NCBI GenBank assembly: GCA_022819945.1
Contig: JAJEGI010000005.1
Location: forward strand, 1-64,000
Source: Candidatus Poribacteria bacterium
Lineage (GTDB): Bacteria > Poribacteria > WGA-4E > WGA-3G
Direction: 5' to 3'
DNA length: 64,000 nucleotides
The translations under genes were made by a program, and so were the position numbers. Below the pieces are notes generated by a model, which saw only the letters and a list, made by a program, of their open reading frames with translations, was not told the DNA's origin and ran no database searches. Below, piece by piece: positions 55,222 to 64,000 of the stretch. How positions within the stretch are numbered: the first letter of the stretch is position 1; each line of letters starts with the position of its first letter.

Positions 55222-55588
55222 GACGTTTCCTATCTAAAAATCTTGGGTGAACAATTTATCTAAAACCAGTGTTCCGTAAACGCTTACACCCAACTGACGT
55301 TTTCTACATTATACGAGAGGCATCACCATCTGACAACACCTTTTCTAAATAGCCTTGTGTATCAGGCAGAACCACTCAGTTATCTGAATCGCAGATAAAG
55401 CGGATTTTTAGAGGGTCGGATTTGAAGATCCCTCCTACAGCAGAACTGAACGGCTCTGGAGCATCATACGGTTTTCCTTGAAGGTTTCCGTTAAACGTGT
55501 TATTATTTTTAAATAAAAATACAGCGCGATTATAGGGTTTTCGCCTGCTATAACAACATTTAATAAAAGTTAAAAGGAACAAAAAATA
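55222..55588. other. Divergent intergenic region with repeat and promoter
   Basis: These 367 bp separate divergent genes. They contain a GGATTTGAAGATCCCTCCTAC repeat fragment at about 55421-55443 (inverted relative of 22943-22966), a TATCTGAATCGCAGATA palindrome (55380-55396) and the promoter of the AIM24 gene. No gene is seen. Confidence 0.55.
55478..55506 (+). promoter_or_regulatory. Sigma-70-type promoter of the AIM24 gene
   Basis: TTGAAG at 55478-55483, 17-nt spacer and TATTAT at 55501-55506, 83 nt before the ATG. Confidence 0.55.
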
Positions 55589-56320
55589 ATGCAGAGTCAT
55601 GAAGTAGATTACGAAATTTTCGGTAACGATATGCAAGTCGTCGAAGTTGAACTCGATAGAGGCGAGACAATCATCGCGGAAGCGGGTGCTATGAACTGGA
55701 TGGAGGATGACATTGTCTATGAGGCAAAGATGGGCGATGGCTCCAAAAGTGACGAGGGGCTGATGGGCAAACTTCTGAGTGCAGGTAAACGCGCACTCAG
55801 CGGTGAGTCGTTGTTTTTGACGCACTTCACCAACACAAGCAACAGTAAGAGACGCGTGGCTTTCGCCGCGCCCTACCCCGGACATATTCTCCCCATTGAT
55901 CTGGCACAAATGGGCGGAGAGTTGCTCTGTCAGAAGGATGCCTTCCTCTGCGCTGCTTTGGGTACCGAACTCGACATTGCCTTCTCACGTAGATTGGGGA
56001 CCGGGTTTTTCGGCGGTGAAGGCTTTATCCTCCAACACCTACGTGGCGATGGCATGGCTTTTGTGCATGCCGGTGGGGCGGTGGTCAAAAAGGAACTCAA
56101 CAACGAGGTGCTTCGTGTTGACACCGGTTGCCTTGTCGCCTTCTCGTCCAGTGTTGACTACAACATTGAAATGGTGAAAGGTTTAAAATCAATGTTCTTC
56201 GGCGGTGAGGGACTTTTCCTCGCAACCCTGCAAGGGACCGGCACTATTTATCTTCAGAGTCTACCCTTCTCGCGGCTCGCAGACCGTATCATCGAACAAG
56301 TACCAACTTCCAGTAACTAA
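55589..56320 (+). CDS. AIM24/TIGR00266 family protein
   Basis: 243 residues. The family pattern is clear: [30 protein letters not shown], then [56 protein letters not shown] and [28 protein letters not shown]24-type proteins form double-stranded beta-helix barrels; their bacterial function is unknown. It has its own promoter, and AAAAGGAAC gives the ribosome site. Confidence 0.92.
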   Translation: MQSHEVDYEIFGNDMQVVEVELDRGETIIAEAGAMNWMEDDIVYEAKMGDGSKSDEGLMGKLLSAGKRALSGESLFLTHFTNTSNSKRRVAFAAPYPGHILPIDLAQMGGELLCQKDAFLCAALGTELDIAFSRRLGTGFFGGEGFILQHLRGDGMAFVHAGGAVVKKELNNEVLRVDTGCLVAFSSSVDYNIEMVKGLKSMFFGGEGLFLATLQGTGTIYLQSLPFSRLADRIIEQVPTSSN

Positions 56321-56426
56321 CATTAACAGGACTCACCCAAATTGAGCAAATATCGGACATTTAGACGCAACAATCGGTATTTTCCACATTAATCCTCCTC
56401 ACCGAACCGCAAGGTAAATTAAAAAA

Positions 56427-57530
56427 GTGAAAATTCGTAGTATCAACGCTTACCAAGTGGACCTTCCATTGCATGAAGGCAGCTACAACTGGTCCGGCGG
56501 AAAATCTGTATCCGTCTTTGACAGTACCATCGTCTCCGTTGAAACGGATGAAGGTATCACAGGTTACGGTGAAGTCTGCCCCTTGGGACCGTTCTATCTC
56601 CCTGCATACTCGACGGGGACCCGTACCGGCATTGCCGAACTCGCACCGCATCTCATCGGTGCAGATCCAACGCAACTGCTTCCACTTAACCAACACATGG
56701 ATGCCGCCCTCAAAGGACATCCGTATGTGAAATCCGCAATCGACATCGCGTGTTGGGATATTCTCGGCAAAGTTTCAAACCAATCCGTCTGTACACTGCT
56801 CGGTGGTAGGTATGGAGCGGATTTCATGCTCTATCGTGCGATCTCCCAACAATCCCCTGACGAGATGGCGGCGAAGGTTGCCACCTATCGTGCGGAAGGG
56901 TATCGTAAATTCCAGTTGAAAGTGGGCAGTGATCCGAACACCGATATTGAACGGATCCATGCGGTTGCCGAATTAATGGAACCCGGAGATGTGTTGATTG
57001 CGGATGCAAATACGGGTTGGCTCATGCACCAAGCCGTCCGTGTCGTCCGCGGTGTGCGCGATGTGGATGTCTACATTGAGCAACCCTGCCTCTCTTACGA
57101 AGAATGCCTCGCCATCCGTCAGCGTACAGATCACCCCTTTGTCCTTGACGAAACGATTGACAGTATCCATGCGTTGTTACGCGGTCATGCTGATCAAGCG
57201 ATGGATGTCGTCAACATTAAGATCAGCAAATTCGGCGGACTGACGAAAGCAAAACTCGCCAGGGACCTGTGCGTTGAACTCGGCATTGCGATGACGATCG
57301 AAGACAGTTGGGGAGGGGATATTACAACCGCCGCGATTGCGCATCTCGCCCATAGCACACCGACAGAATTTCTTTTCACCGCAACCGATTTCAACAGTTA
57401 CGTCACCGTCAGCACAGCAGAAGGTGCCCCGCAACGGGTCAACGGCAGAATGGCAGCCGCAACACAATCGGGTTTGGGTATCACCCCGGATATGGCTGTC
57501 TTAAGTGAAGCGTTAGTTCATGTGGAATAG
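56427..57530 (+). CDS. Enolase-superfamily dehydratase, probably cis-3-hydroxy-L-proline dehydratase
   Basis: 367 residues with GTG start. The N-terminal capping domain has [20 protein letters not shown], which I associate with cis-3-hydroxyproline dehydratases. The barrel carries the catalytic KxK-type FQLKVGSD, metal acids in [15 protein letters not shown] and VLDETI, and the second base region [14 protein letters not shown]. The next gene overlaps in operon fashion and encodes an ornithine-cyclodeaminase-type reductase, the usual partner that reduces the product. The leader ACCGAACCGCAAGG, 12 nt before the start, is shared with transketolase. Confidence 0.85.
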   Translation: MKIRSINAYQVDLPLHEGSYNWSGGKSVSVFDSTIVSVETDEGITGYGEVCPLGPFYLPAYSTGTRTGIAELAPHLIGADPTQLLPLNQHMDAALKGHPYVKSAIDIACWDILGKVSNQSVCTLLGGRYGADFMLYRAISQQSPDEMAAKVATYRAEGYRKFQLKVGSDPNTDIERIHAVAELMEPGDVLIADANTGWLMHQAVRVVRGVRDVDVYIEQPCLSYEECLAIRQRTDHPFVLDETIDSIHALLRGHADQAMDVVNIKISKFGGLTKAKLARDLCVELGIAMTIEDSWGGDITTAAIAHLAHSTPTEFLFTATDFNSYVTVSTAEGAPQRVNGRMAAATQSGLGITPDMAVLSEALVHVE

Positions 57531-57534
57531 TCTT

Positions 57535-58539
57535 ATGTCTATCAGAATTCTCTCCGCGTCCGATGTCCGAGCAGCGTTACCGATGTCCAAAGCGATTGAT
57601 GCGATGCGTCACGCCTACGGTCAACTTTCAGCAGGCACAGCAGTCGCACCACCCCGCCAACATATCTCCACCGACAAAGGCGTTACACTCATAATGCCTG
57701 CCTATCTCCCAGAGCACAGTGAGAATGTAAAGCAAAGACAAATTGTGCCTGCACAGGCACAATTTGGCATCAAAGTTGTCTCTGTCTATGACGATAACCC
57801 AGATATTAACCTACCGCGTATCACAGCGACAGTCTTGGTACTTGACCCAGCGACAGGATCGCCGAAAGCCTTCATGGACGGGGCGAGTCTGACTGCGATC
57901 CGAACGGGTGCCGGTGGTGGTTTGGCGGCAGAACTCCTTGCCCGCAAGGACGCAAAAACGGTTGGACTCTTCGGCGCAGGTGTGCAGGCAAGGGCACAGT
58001 TGCAGGCGGTCATGGCGGTTAGGGAGATAACACGAGTCAATCTTATCAGTCGGACACAAGCCTCGGCAGAACAACTCGCCACTGAGATTTTAGAGTGGAG
58101 GGATGCCCCCGAAGTTAACCTTGTCCCGACGCCACAAGCAGTAGTGGAAGACGCTGATATTGTGCTATGTGCGACGACATCGGCAACCCCACTTTTTGAT
58201 GGCAATGCTTTACAATCCGGCACACACATCACAGCCGTCGGCACATTTGTGCCAGAGAAACGGGAAGTCGATACAACGACCATAAGACGTTCACACCGAA
58301 TCGTGGTGGATTCGCGGGAAGCGTGCTTAGAGGAAGCAGGAGATTTGATTATTCCCAACGCTGAAATTGACGCTGAAATCGGCGAAATCGTCAACGGCGA
58401 TAAACCGAGTAGACAGTCAAATGATGAAATCACGTTTTTTAAATCGGTAGGCGTAGCGGTGCAAGATGCAGTCGCTGCAGCAGCGGTGCTCGCAGCGGCG
58501 GAAGCGAAAGGGTTAGGTATCATGGTTGAAATGGGATGA
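57535..58539 (+). CDS. Ornithine cyclodeaminase/mu-crystallin family, probably pyrroline-2-carboxylate reductase
   Basis: 334 residues from MSIRILSAS (57535), four bases after the dehydratase stop. Features: MPAYLPE, KVVSVYDDNPDINLP, TAIRTGAGGGLAAELLARKDAKTVGLFGAGVQARAQL (Rossmann GxGxxA) and AVGTFVPEKREVD. Members either deaminate ornithine or reduce delta1-pyrroline-2-carboxylate to proline with NAD(P)H. The neighbouring dehydratase yields exactly this imine, so the reductase role is favoured. Confidence 0.85.
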   Translation: MSIRILSASDVRAALPMSKAIDAMRHAYGQLSAGTAVAPPRQHISTDKGVTLIMPAYLPEHSENVKQRQIVPAQAQFGIKVVSVYDDNPDINLPRITATVLVLDPATGSPKAFMDGASLTAIRTGAGGGLAAELLARKDAKTVGLFGAGVQARAQLQAVMAVREITRVNLISRTQASAEQLATEILEWRDAPEVNLVPTPQAVVEDADIVLCATTSATPLFDGNALQSGTHITAVGTFVPEKREVDTTTIRRSHRIVVDSREACLEEAGDLIIPNAEIDAEIGEIVNGDKPSRQSNDEITFFKSVGVAVQDAVAAAAVLAAAEAKGLGIMVEMG

Positions 58540-58584
58540 GTAAATGTTGTCCCGCCACAAGCAACTAAAATAAAGAGGAAGTTC

Positions 58585-59523
58585 ATGACGGATGAACATA
58601 AACACGGTATTAAAACTGTTGCCACCCAAACAGGATTAACACAATTTACCATTCGGGCATGGGAAAAGCGATACGCTGTGGTTACACCGCTGCGAACCGA
58701 AACGAATCGTCGTCTCTATTCCGATGCCGATATATCAAGACTCATGTTACTTCGGCTGGCGACTGAGGCAGGGCATAGCATTGGACGGATAGCAAACTTG
58801 CCGACCGAAGCACTTCTGGAACGCATTGGAACGGAGGGTACGATTGCACAGCCTTCTGAAATCTCGGAAGAGGTTATCTCACAGGAAACATCCCTCCGTT
58901 TTTATATCGCTTCCTGCATCACAGCGATTAAGCAGTTTCAGGCACAAGCACTCGAATCGACACTCTTCGCTGCGTCAGTCGCCTTTAGCCAGCCCGTTTT
59001 CCTCGAAAAGTTGATCACGCCGTTGATGCAGGAAATTGGCGAACAGTGGAAAGCAGGAACTTTGCGGGTTGCGCATGAACATCTTGCCACGGCGGTTGTC
59101 CGAACGTTATTGGGTAATATTTGCCAAGGCTCCGATATAGCACCCACAATGCCAAACTTAGTGATTGCGACACCGCGGGGGCAACTCCACGAAATCGGTG
59201 CATTAATTGCGGGAACGACCGCAGCTGCACAAGGGTGGCAAGTTACCTACCTCGGACCCAACCTGCCAGCTGAGGAGATTGTAGGATGTGTAGGGCAAAA
59301 TGGGGCAAAAGCGATTGGGTTGAGTATCATTTATCCGACAGATGAGCCGCACTTGGCAAATGAATTACGAAAACTTCGGCGCGGTATCCATGAACATGTT
59401 GCTCTGTTTGTTGGCGGATCAGGCGCAAACGCTTACGATCCTGTTATTAACTCAATCGGTGCTGTGAAAATCAATGACATGCCGACTTTTCGCGCCGAAC
59501 TCGAAGCCCTGCGTGCCCAATAG
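58585..59523 (+). CDS. CarH/LitR-like MerR regulator with B12-binding domain
   Basis: 312 residues. A MerR-type winged helix at residues 8-75 (TVATQTGLTQFTIRAWEKRY) is followed by a four-helix bundle and a Rossmann B12 domain. The AdoCbl-photoreceptor hallmark W-x9-EH is present (Trp155, Glu165-His166), and the lower axial ligand His202 lies in QLHEIG, matching the ExHxxG position. In CarH, adenosylcobalamin makes a DNA-binding tetramer that light breaks. Light sensing here is inference from these residues; target genes are not evident. It has its own leader with GAGGAAG. Confidence 0.88.
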   Translation: MTDEHKHGIKTVATQTGLTQFTIRAWEKRYAVVTPLRTETNRRLYSDADISRLMLLRLATEAGHSIGRIANLPTEALLERIGTEGTIAQPSEISEEVISQETSLRFYIASCITAIKQFQAQALESTLFAASVAFSQPVFLEKLITPLMQEIGEQWKAGTLRVAHEHLATAVVRTLLGNICQGSDIAPTMPNLVIATPRGQLHEIGALIAGTTAAAQGWQVTYLGPNLPAEEIVGCVGQNGAKAIGLSIIYPTDEPHLANELRKLRRGIHEHVALFVGGSGANAYDPVINSIGAVKINDMPTFRAELEALRAQ

Positions 59524-59689
59524 AATGGGTCCGAGGCAAATGCTTCAAATCGGTAGACGTGGCGGGGCAAGACGCAGTCGCTTGCCAACCATGCTGTCTT
59601 GAGAGCATCTACAGGCTGATTTTCCCACCAAAAACCTTTCATCACAACGCTTGTAAAAAAAATGGGGTAAGTGACTTGATTAAATTCGG

Positions 59690-59718
59690 TTGACGTGCCT
59701 TGCGAAACGTGTTACTAT
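59690..59718 (+). promoter_or_regulatory. Promoter-like sequence before the TPR relic
   Basis: TTGACG at 59690-59695, 17-nt spacer and TACTAT at 59713-59718, with AAAGGAAAG and an ATG at 59753 downstream. Confidence 0.5.
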
Positions 59719-59752
59719 TTTAATCAGCATTGTGATTGTAAAGGAAAGTGAA

Positions 59753-60257
59753 TGGACAAAGAAAACCAAAACGAACCAAGTACGGTTGATGGAATACTCC
59801 GATCCTTAGTGGTAATTTTGACCTGGCTCTTGAAGATTATGAAAAGGCGTTGAAATTAAAACCCGATTATGTTCAAGTCTATTATACCCGCGCTAGGGCT
59901 TGGTTATATCAAAAGGCGTGGAAGAAAGCTAAAGATGACCTAACAACGGCAAAGGATAAAGGACTGGATATCCCCATTCTGTTTCATAAAGGTTACAATA
60001 GCATCGCCGACTTTGAAGAGCGGAATGATGTTAAGTTGCCGAAAGATATTGCTGCGATGTTAACACAGCAGGAGCACATCTCTACGCCACTTGTGGAGGA
60101 AAATCGATTTCAGCCTCCTGCTGGAATTGAGCCGCTCTTATTTAAAGACATTACCGCGATGTTTCCAGAACAAGAAGCACGTTCTTCAACTCATCAGATA
60201 ACAGAAAACCTATTCTATCAACAAAGCGGAATTGAGCACCGCACAACCGCCTCTTGA
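59753..60257 (+). pseudogene. Degenerate TPR protein
   Basis: An ATG with good ribosome site at 59753 opens a frame (MDKENQNEPSTVDG) that closes after about 33 codons. The TPR sequence NFDLALEDYEKALKLKPDYVQVYYTRARAWLY continues in another frame and ends at 60257 with a non-TPR tail (LPKDIAAMLTQQEH). A deletion at about 59790-59810 probably removed the first repeats. It is read as a relic of a Sel1/TPR family common in this lineage. Confidence 0.55.
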
Positions 60258-60296
60258 TCGGTAATTTGGATTACAGAACATAAGGACATAATAGTT

Positions 60297-60674
60297 GTGT
60301 TTACCAAATCAAAAGACCAAATTACATTGGCAGATGTCGAGGATTTTTGCCGCGAGTTCCCGGAAGGTGTCCGCGTAGAGTATAAGCGGGAGATTAGGAA
60401 TATTCCTAAAATTGTGTCATCTTTTGCAAATACACTGGGTGGGATTTTTATCATAGGAGTAGAGGCAGATCAAATAGACAACAAGGTTATGTAGGTTTCT
60501 GGTGAAAAACTTATTTATTATGAAGGTCAACCGTATTCACGGGAATGTGTTGATTCGGATGTTTTAGCATCTACACAATGTCTGCCCTATGAGCTTATGA
60601 AAAGAGAACAACTGATAAAAGCTGTACAAGAATTGGCAGACCAACTTCTTTGGGCATTTGATGTTGACGAATAA
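60297..60674 (+). pseudogene. Fragment of an AlbA_2/Schlafen-type ATP-binding protein
   Basis: The GTG-started frame gives FCREFPEGVRVEYKREI and IVSSFANTLGGIFIIGVEADQ, the start of an AlbA_2 domain, then meets TAG at 60492. The same frame continues for 60 codons with unrelated-looking sequence (ending ADQLLWAFDVDE). The domain is far too short to work; it is a remnant, perhaps joined to the tail of another gene. Confidence 0.5.
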
Positions 60675-60814
60675 GAGAAACTTTGGCAGAAAATAAACAA
60701 TTGCCCAATTAGGTTGTATTGACATTTACCTGCGACGATCTGTGGTTAAGGCGCGAAATTGTGTTCTACAGTGTTCCATGGGCAGAGGAGATTTGGACGA
60801 AGATTGTTCTGCCT

Positions 60815-61398
60815 CTAAACCTTAAGGCACGCCCCAGTTGTGTACCCAAATTTGTCCCTTGTGCTAATTGTGCCGGTGCCTGTATGAGTAACGCCGGTTT
60901 GGAGGACATTTCGACCTTCATTGTTGAAGATGGCCATTGAACCACCATTTTTATCCGTAGTTAATTGAGCCTGACTACCATCTTTGCCATAAACTGTTAC
61001 CATACCTCCACCTAAGTAAGTCTGGCTTTTGGAATCTTTGCCGAACACACGTAGGTTCCCACCAGTGACATCAATATTCAGGACTACTCCAAGTTTCCCA
61101 TCTTTGTCGATAAGTGCTAGACCACCCCCGTCAGCGGTGGCACGTAAGGATACCTGACGTTTGCCATCTCTACCGTAAATAACTATGTCCCCTCCAGCAA
61201 CATCCTGATCGAGGACGATAATAGTATTCCCTCTGCATTGACAACACGTAATTTCCGAACAACAATTTCATCAAGTACCGGCAGATTCGCCTCCGGTTGT
61301 GCGTTAATGCTATCGTTCATATTTCCCAACAAGTAGGCGGCGAAGGCAATGAATGCACCAACACACATATACATTACTTTGGCTAATTTCTCTTTCAT
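60815..61398 (-). pseudogene. Frameshifted secreted Gly-rich repeat protein (KDGK repeat)
   Basis: The 5' part (from 61398, MKEKLAKVMYMCVGAFIAFAAYLLG, a signal/anchor helix) leads to EIVVRKLRVVNAEG and then loses frame near 61225. The other frame continues with IVLDQDVAGGDIVIYGRDGKRQVSLRA and three further GG-x-KDGK units to 60815. One base inserted or removed restores a single protein of about 194 residues. Repeats of about 23 residues suggest a beta-solenoid. It could be a sequencing or assembly error, or true decay. Confidence 0.6.
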
Positions 61399-61516
61399 TT
61401 GTATTCTCATATAAACATTTTGCTGCTGTAAGTAGGCTGCGCCGCTGGAGACTATTTTTGTTTTCTCAGAGGAAATAGTTTGATGAAAGCACACAAAGGT
61501 TTACTATCCGCGTGGA

Positions 61517-61933
61517 TTAATTTGTCCAATCCTCTAATTGTAATCCAAATCCGACAATTCTTTGAAAGTCTGAATCGGCAGTGACGAGAATCGCATCAAG
61601 TGCCATAGCGGTCGCGGCTATCCAAAGATCGTTCTCTGATAAAGGTGTTCCATGTTGTTCAGCATATTTTTTCATAGTCGCATAGTAATCGGCAGCTTCC
61701 TTTGGAACTCCCAAACATGGCAATCCTTCAAACAAATTAATGGCTTGATTTTCCAAAACTTGTCGTCTGCGCCCTATTGGAAGTCTCTGAATTCCAAAAA
61801 GGATTTCGCCTCTAACAATCGTACACGTAAAAAGGTAGTCATTGAAATCAGACAGGGAATTGAAATGAGAAGTAACGTAAGGGGCGTGTGCCATCAAGAG
61901 GCTGCACGTTGATGTATCCAGGAGGTAATTCAT
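61517..61933 (-). CDS. VapC-like PIN-domain toxin
   Basis: 138 residues. PIN acidic residues are in NYLLDTSTC (Asp), IVRGEILFGI (Glu), SENDLWIAATAMA (Asp) and LVTADSDF (Asp), the full VapC set. It is predicted to cleave RNA. The start MNYLLDT at 61933 lies 3 nt after the stop of the upstream small gene, the usual antitoxin-toxin order. It shares little with the PIN protein at 44238. Confidence 0.88.
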   Translation of the reverse strand: MNYLLDTSTCSLLMAHAPYVTSHFNSLSDFNDYLFTCTIVRGEILFGIQRLPIGRRRQVLENQAINLFEGLPCLGVPKEAADYYATMKKYAEQHGTPLSENDLWIAATAMALDAILVTADSDFQRIVGFGLQLEDWTN

Positions 61934-61936
61934 CAA

Positions 61937-62242
61937 CTATTTACCTACCGATTCGTCACAATCGGAATCAAACCGGATTGGGATTTCACCGTCTTTAATT
62001 GATTGGAGCAATGCCTCAGCATCTTCTCTTGACACCTGATGTGATCTGTTAAGGGCTGCTAAAACTTGTGTAGGTTGGCCCGTTGGTTCAGGTTTTGGTG
62101 AATCTGGTAGGGTTTCAAGACTTGCTGTTGAAAGATGTGATTTCCGAATGAGGTATTCCAAGTACCGCTTCAATTCTTCTATCTCGGAAGCGGATAATTT
62201 CTCGACAGTATTAAGCACCCATTTTTTTGTTGTAATTGACAC
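61937..62242 (-). CDS. Probable antitoxin partner of the VapC-like toxin
   Basis: 101 residues from GTG at 62242, preceded by an ideal AAGGAGG. It is mostly helical and charged: KKWVLNTVEKLSASEIEELKRYLEYLIRK, a Pro/Thr linker, then REDAEALLQSIKDGEIPIRFDSD. No classical AbrB or RHH fold is clear. Its position directly before the PIN toxin makes it the likely antitoxin; the C-terminal acidic tail would be the toxin-binding part. Confidence 0.7.
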   Translation of the reverse strand: MSITTKKWVLNTVEKLSASEIEELKRYLEYLIRKSHLSTASLETLPDSPKPEPTGQPTQVLAALNRSHQVSREDAEALLQSIKDGEIPIRFDSDCDESVGK

Positions 62243-62437
62243 GGTTTTCCTCCTTTTTCCGTGATGCACCGGAGCTTACTAAAAGTTGGTCACACGGCGA
62301 TCTTCACGAACTTGCTGTACATTCTATCAGAATTTGCCGTCCGTGTCAATGTTTTTCGGTTTTTATGGGAACTTATCACATACGGATATTGCTGGAGACA
62401 ACTGTATTCTGCTGAAAAAAGTCCCGGTTGTTTTCTC

Positions 62438-62466
62438 TTGACGGTGTGTAAAAAAGATGGTATCTT
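62438..62466 (+). promoter_or_regulatory. Sigma-70-type promoter of the second sulfatase
   Basis: TTGACG at 62438-62443, 17-nt spacer and TATCTT at 62461-62466, 39 nt before the ATG. Confidence 0.55.
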
Positions 62467-62504
62467 AGAGGAAATTGGCAATTTTCTCATGATATAGGAA
62501 CACC

Positions 62505-63917
62505 ATGCTTTCAAAACAACACCCCAATCTTCTCATCATCATGTCCGATGAGCACGCACCGATGTACAGCGGTCCCTACGGACATCCGCTCGTCCAAACG
62601 CCTCACATGGACAGGCTCGCTGAAGACGGTGTCACCTTCACGAACGCTTATTGCAATTCACCGCTCTGTATGCCCTCTCGGATGTCGTTTATGACGGGTC
62701 AGTATATCCACAAAATCGGCGCGTGGGACAACGCTGCACCGTTGCGTCCAGATGCTGTTACATGGGCACACAGCCTACGCGCAGTAGGCTACGATGTTGT
62801 GCTTTCGGGAAAACAACACTTCGGCGGTATGGATCAGCTCCACGGATTTCGCGCCCAACTCGCCCGCGACCTACACGCAGAACGGCAGCATGGACTTACC
62901 GACTGGGATAACGGCACGCCGCCCACAAAGCGTCCATGGCAAGGTCTCACACAGGCTCGTCCCGGAACAACTGTCGAGATTGAAGTTGATGACCTCGCAG
63001 AAGCAGAGGCACTAACGTATCTCCGAGACCCAGCACGGCAGGAACAGCCGTGGGCACTCAATGTCTCATTTATCGCACCCCATTTCCCCCTCATCGTGCC
63101 ACAGCGATTTTGGGACCTCTATCCGCTTGATGAGATTGATCTCCCTGACATTCCAGACGGACACCTCGAAAACCAGCATCCCGTCTACCAACGGATGCGA
63201 CGTATGTTCGGGTGTGTTGACTTTCCAGAGGAACTCGTCCGTCGCGGGAGAGCAGGCTATTATGGACTGATTACCTATCTCGACGAAAAAATTGGAAACC
63301 TACTCAAGACGCTTGAGGAAACCGGACAGTCGGAGGATACAATCGTCATCTATACCAGCGACCACGGCGAAATGAACGGCGAGCACGGTATGTGGCGGAA
63401 ATCAAATTTCTATGAAGCATCTGCTCGCGTCCCGCTACAAATCATGTTCCCTGACGAGATGGCTGCGGGTAGACAGTTTGATGAAGTCGTTTCGCTTGTG
63501 GATTTAACGGCGACGATTGTTGATATGGCAGGCGCGCAGCCTGTTTCTCAACTTGATGGGGATAGTCTGTTGCCTTTGATGCAGCGCACCAAAAGGGACT
63601 GGAAAGATTTCGCGTTTTCCGAATACCTTGCACACGGTGTTGAGCGTCCAATGGCGATGCTGCGGAAGGGACAATATAAATTCAACTATAGCCTCGGCGA
63701 CCCACCAGAACTTTACGACATCGCCGAAGATCCGGACGAATTTCTGAATCTCGCCACTGACGAGGCATATCAAACGATTTGCCGAGAACTTGAGGCGCAA
63801 CTGTTGGCAGAGTGGGATCCTGTTGAAATTGAAAAGCAGGTTCGAGCGAGTCAAAAAGCCCGCATTCTGATAGATCAAGTCACTGGAGGGCAATGGAGAA
63901 AGCCTCCTGATAAATAA
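62505..63917 (+). CDS. Sulfatase (formylglycine-dependent)
   Basis: 470 residues. N-terminal metal motif NLLIIMSDEHAPMYSG; the modification signature CxPxR is CMPSRMSFMTGQY at about residue 57; then VIYTSDHGEMNGEHGMWRKS and a C-terminal LYDIAEDPDEFLNLA. The family is the choline-sulfatase/N-sulfoglucosamine-sulfohydrolase-like S1 group. No signal peptide. It is only distantly similar to the sulfatase at 22973. Confidence 0.93.
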   Translation: MLSKQHPNLLIIMSDEHAPMYSGPYGHPLVQTPHMDRLAEDGVTFTNAYCNSPLCMPSRMSFMTGQYIHKIGAWDNAAPLRPDAVTWAHSLRAVGYDVVLSGKQHFGGMDQLHGFRAQLARDLHAERQHGLTDWDNGTPPTKRPWQGLTQARPGTTVEIEVDDLAEAEALTYLRDPARQEQPWALNVSFIAPHFPLIVPQRFWDLYPLDEIDLPDIPDGHLENQHPVYQRMRRMFGCVDFPEELVRRGRAGYYGLITYLDEKIGNLLKTLEETGQSEDTIVIYTSDHGEMNGEHGMWRKSNFYEASARVPLQIMFPDEMAAGRQFDEVVSLVDLTATIVDMAGAQPVSQLDGDSLLPLMQRTKRDWKDFAFSEYLAHGVERPMAMLRKGQYKFNYSLGDPPELYDIAEDPDEFLNLATDEAYQTICRELEAQLLAEWDPVEIEKQVRASQKARILIDQVTGGQWRKPPDK

Positions 63918-64000
63918 CGGAGAGCGAGTGGAAGGATTATGTTGGCAGGCTGGAAGAATGGATGGGAGCGAACAATACACTTCCAGCCTTCCAGCCTTTC

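Noticed and set aside
55376-55909. Minus-strand frame opposite the AIM24 gene
   Set aside because: No family resemblance, no ribosome site, and it runs through the AIM24 promoter.
57786-58652. 288-codon minus-strand frame opposite the reductase gene
   Set aside because: Its sequence is Ala/Ser/Thr-rich without motif, and the plus strand holds a clear enzyme.
60492-60494. In-frame TAG in the AlbA_2 fragment as pyrrolysine
   Set aside because: The sequence beyond is unrelated to the domain and the neighbourhood is full of relics.
1789-62505. tRNA or rRNA genes
   Set aside because: No cloverleaf arms or conserved rRNA stretches were found by eye; GGTTCG-like words at 25400 belong to a dispersed repeat.

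Overview
The window most likely comes from a Candidatus Poribacteria-type bacterium. This is inferred from gene content: PhyH dioxygenases, CxPxR sulfatases, secreted LamG-like proteins, TIM-barrel sugar isomerases, a DUF4175 giant, many dispersed short repeats and degenerate toxin or TPR relics. There is no 16S gene to confirm it. I found no rRNA, tRNA or CRISPR array.

Layout. 0-8.8 kb: end of a PP2C-type phosphatase, an uncharacterised barrel protein, then a minus-strand metabolic run (sugar isomerase, cupin, aldo/keto reductase, SDR) with a HEPN/MNT toxin-antitoxin pair embedded in it. Next is a compact IS200/IS605-like element carrying an HNH-less IscB relative (IsrB type) with its omega/HEARO RNA, then a BatA-like and a bactofilin-like membrane protein. 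8.9-22.8 kb: secreted LamG protein, acidic TPR protein, transketolase, a cytochrome c coupled to a thioredoxin-like selenoprotein, a DUF4175 protein, PPK2, two PhyH proteins (one with HxG instead of HxD) and an unknown membrane protein. 23-33 kb: sulfatase, a 1.1-kb noncoding region with repeated ATGAACA words, leuS, a 154-bp MITE, a beta-propeller protein, RNase J and a branched-chain amino-acid type binding protein. 33-45 kb: a single-chain nuclease/methylase/specificity restriction enzyme, leuCD, then a four-gene operon DUF4096-DruA / NurA / HerA / PIN that looks like an undescribed defence cassette.

45-54.4 kb: a HAD hydrolase, IMP dehydrogenase, and immediately behind it four tandem paralogous genes. 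Each is interrupted at the same place by an in-frame TGA (context AC-TGA-G[S/T]GK), with the reading frame open on both sides. In all four a hairpin of bacterial SECIS type starts its apical loop 24 nt after the TGA, and its stem shows base-pair covariation. I read these as four selenoproteins of a thioredoxin-7-like fold flanked by novel domains. With the gene at 13.25 kb the window holds five predicted selenoproteins.

54.5-64 kb: polysaccharide deacetylase, AIM24-family protein, a cis-3-hydroxyproline dehydratase/pyrroline-carboxylate reductase pair, a CarH-like B12 photoreceptor regulator, a patch of degenerate genes, a VapBC-like pair and a second sulfatase. The two strongest candidates for something new are the selenoprotein quadruplet and the DruA-NurA-HerA-PIN operon.
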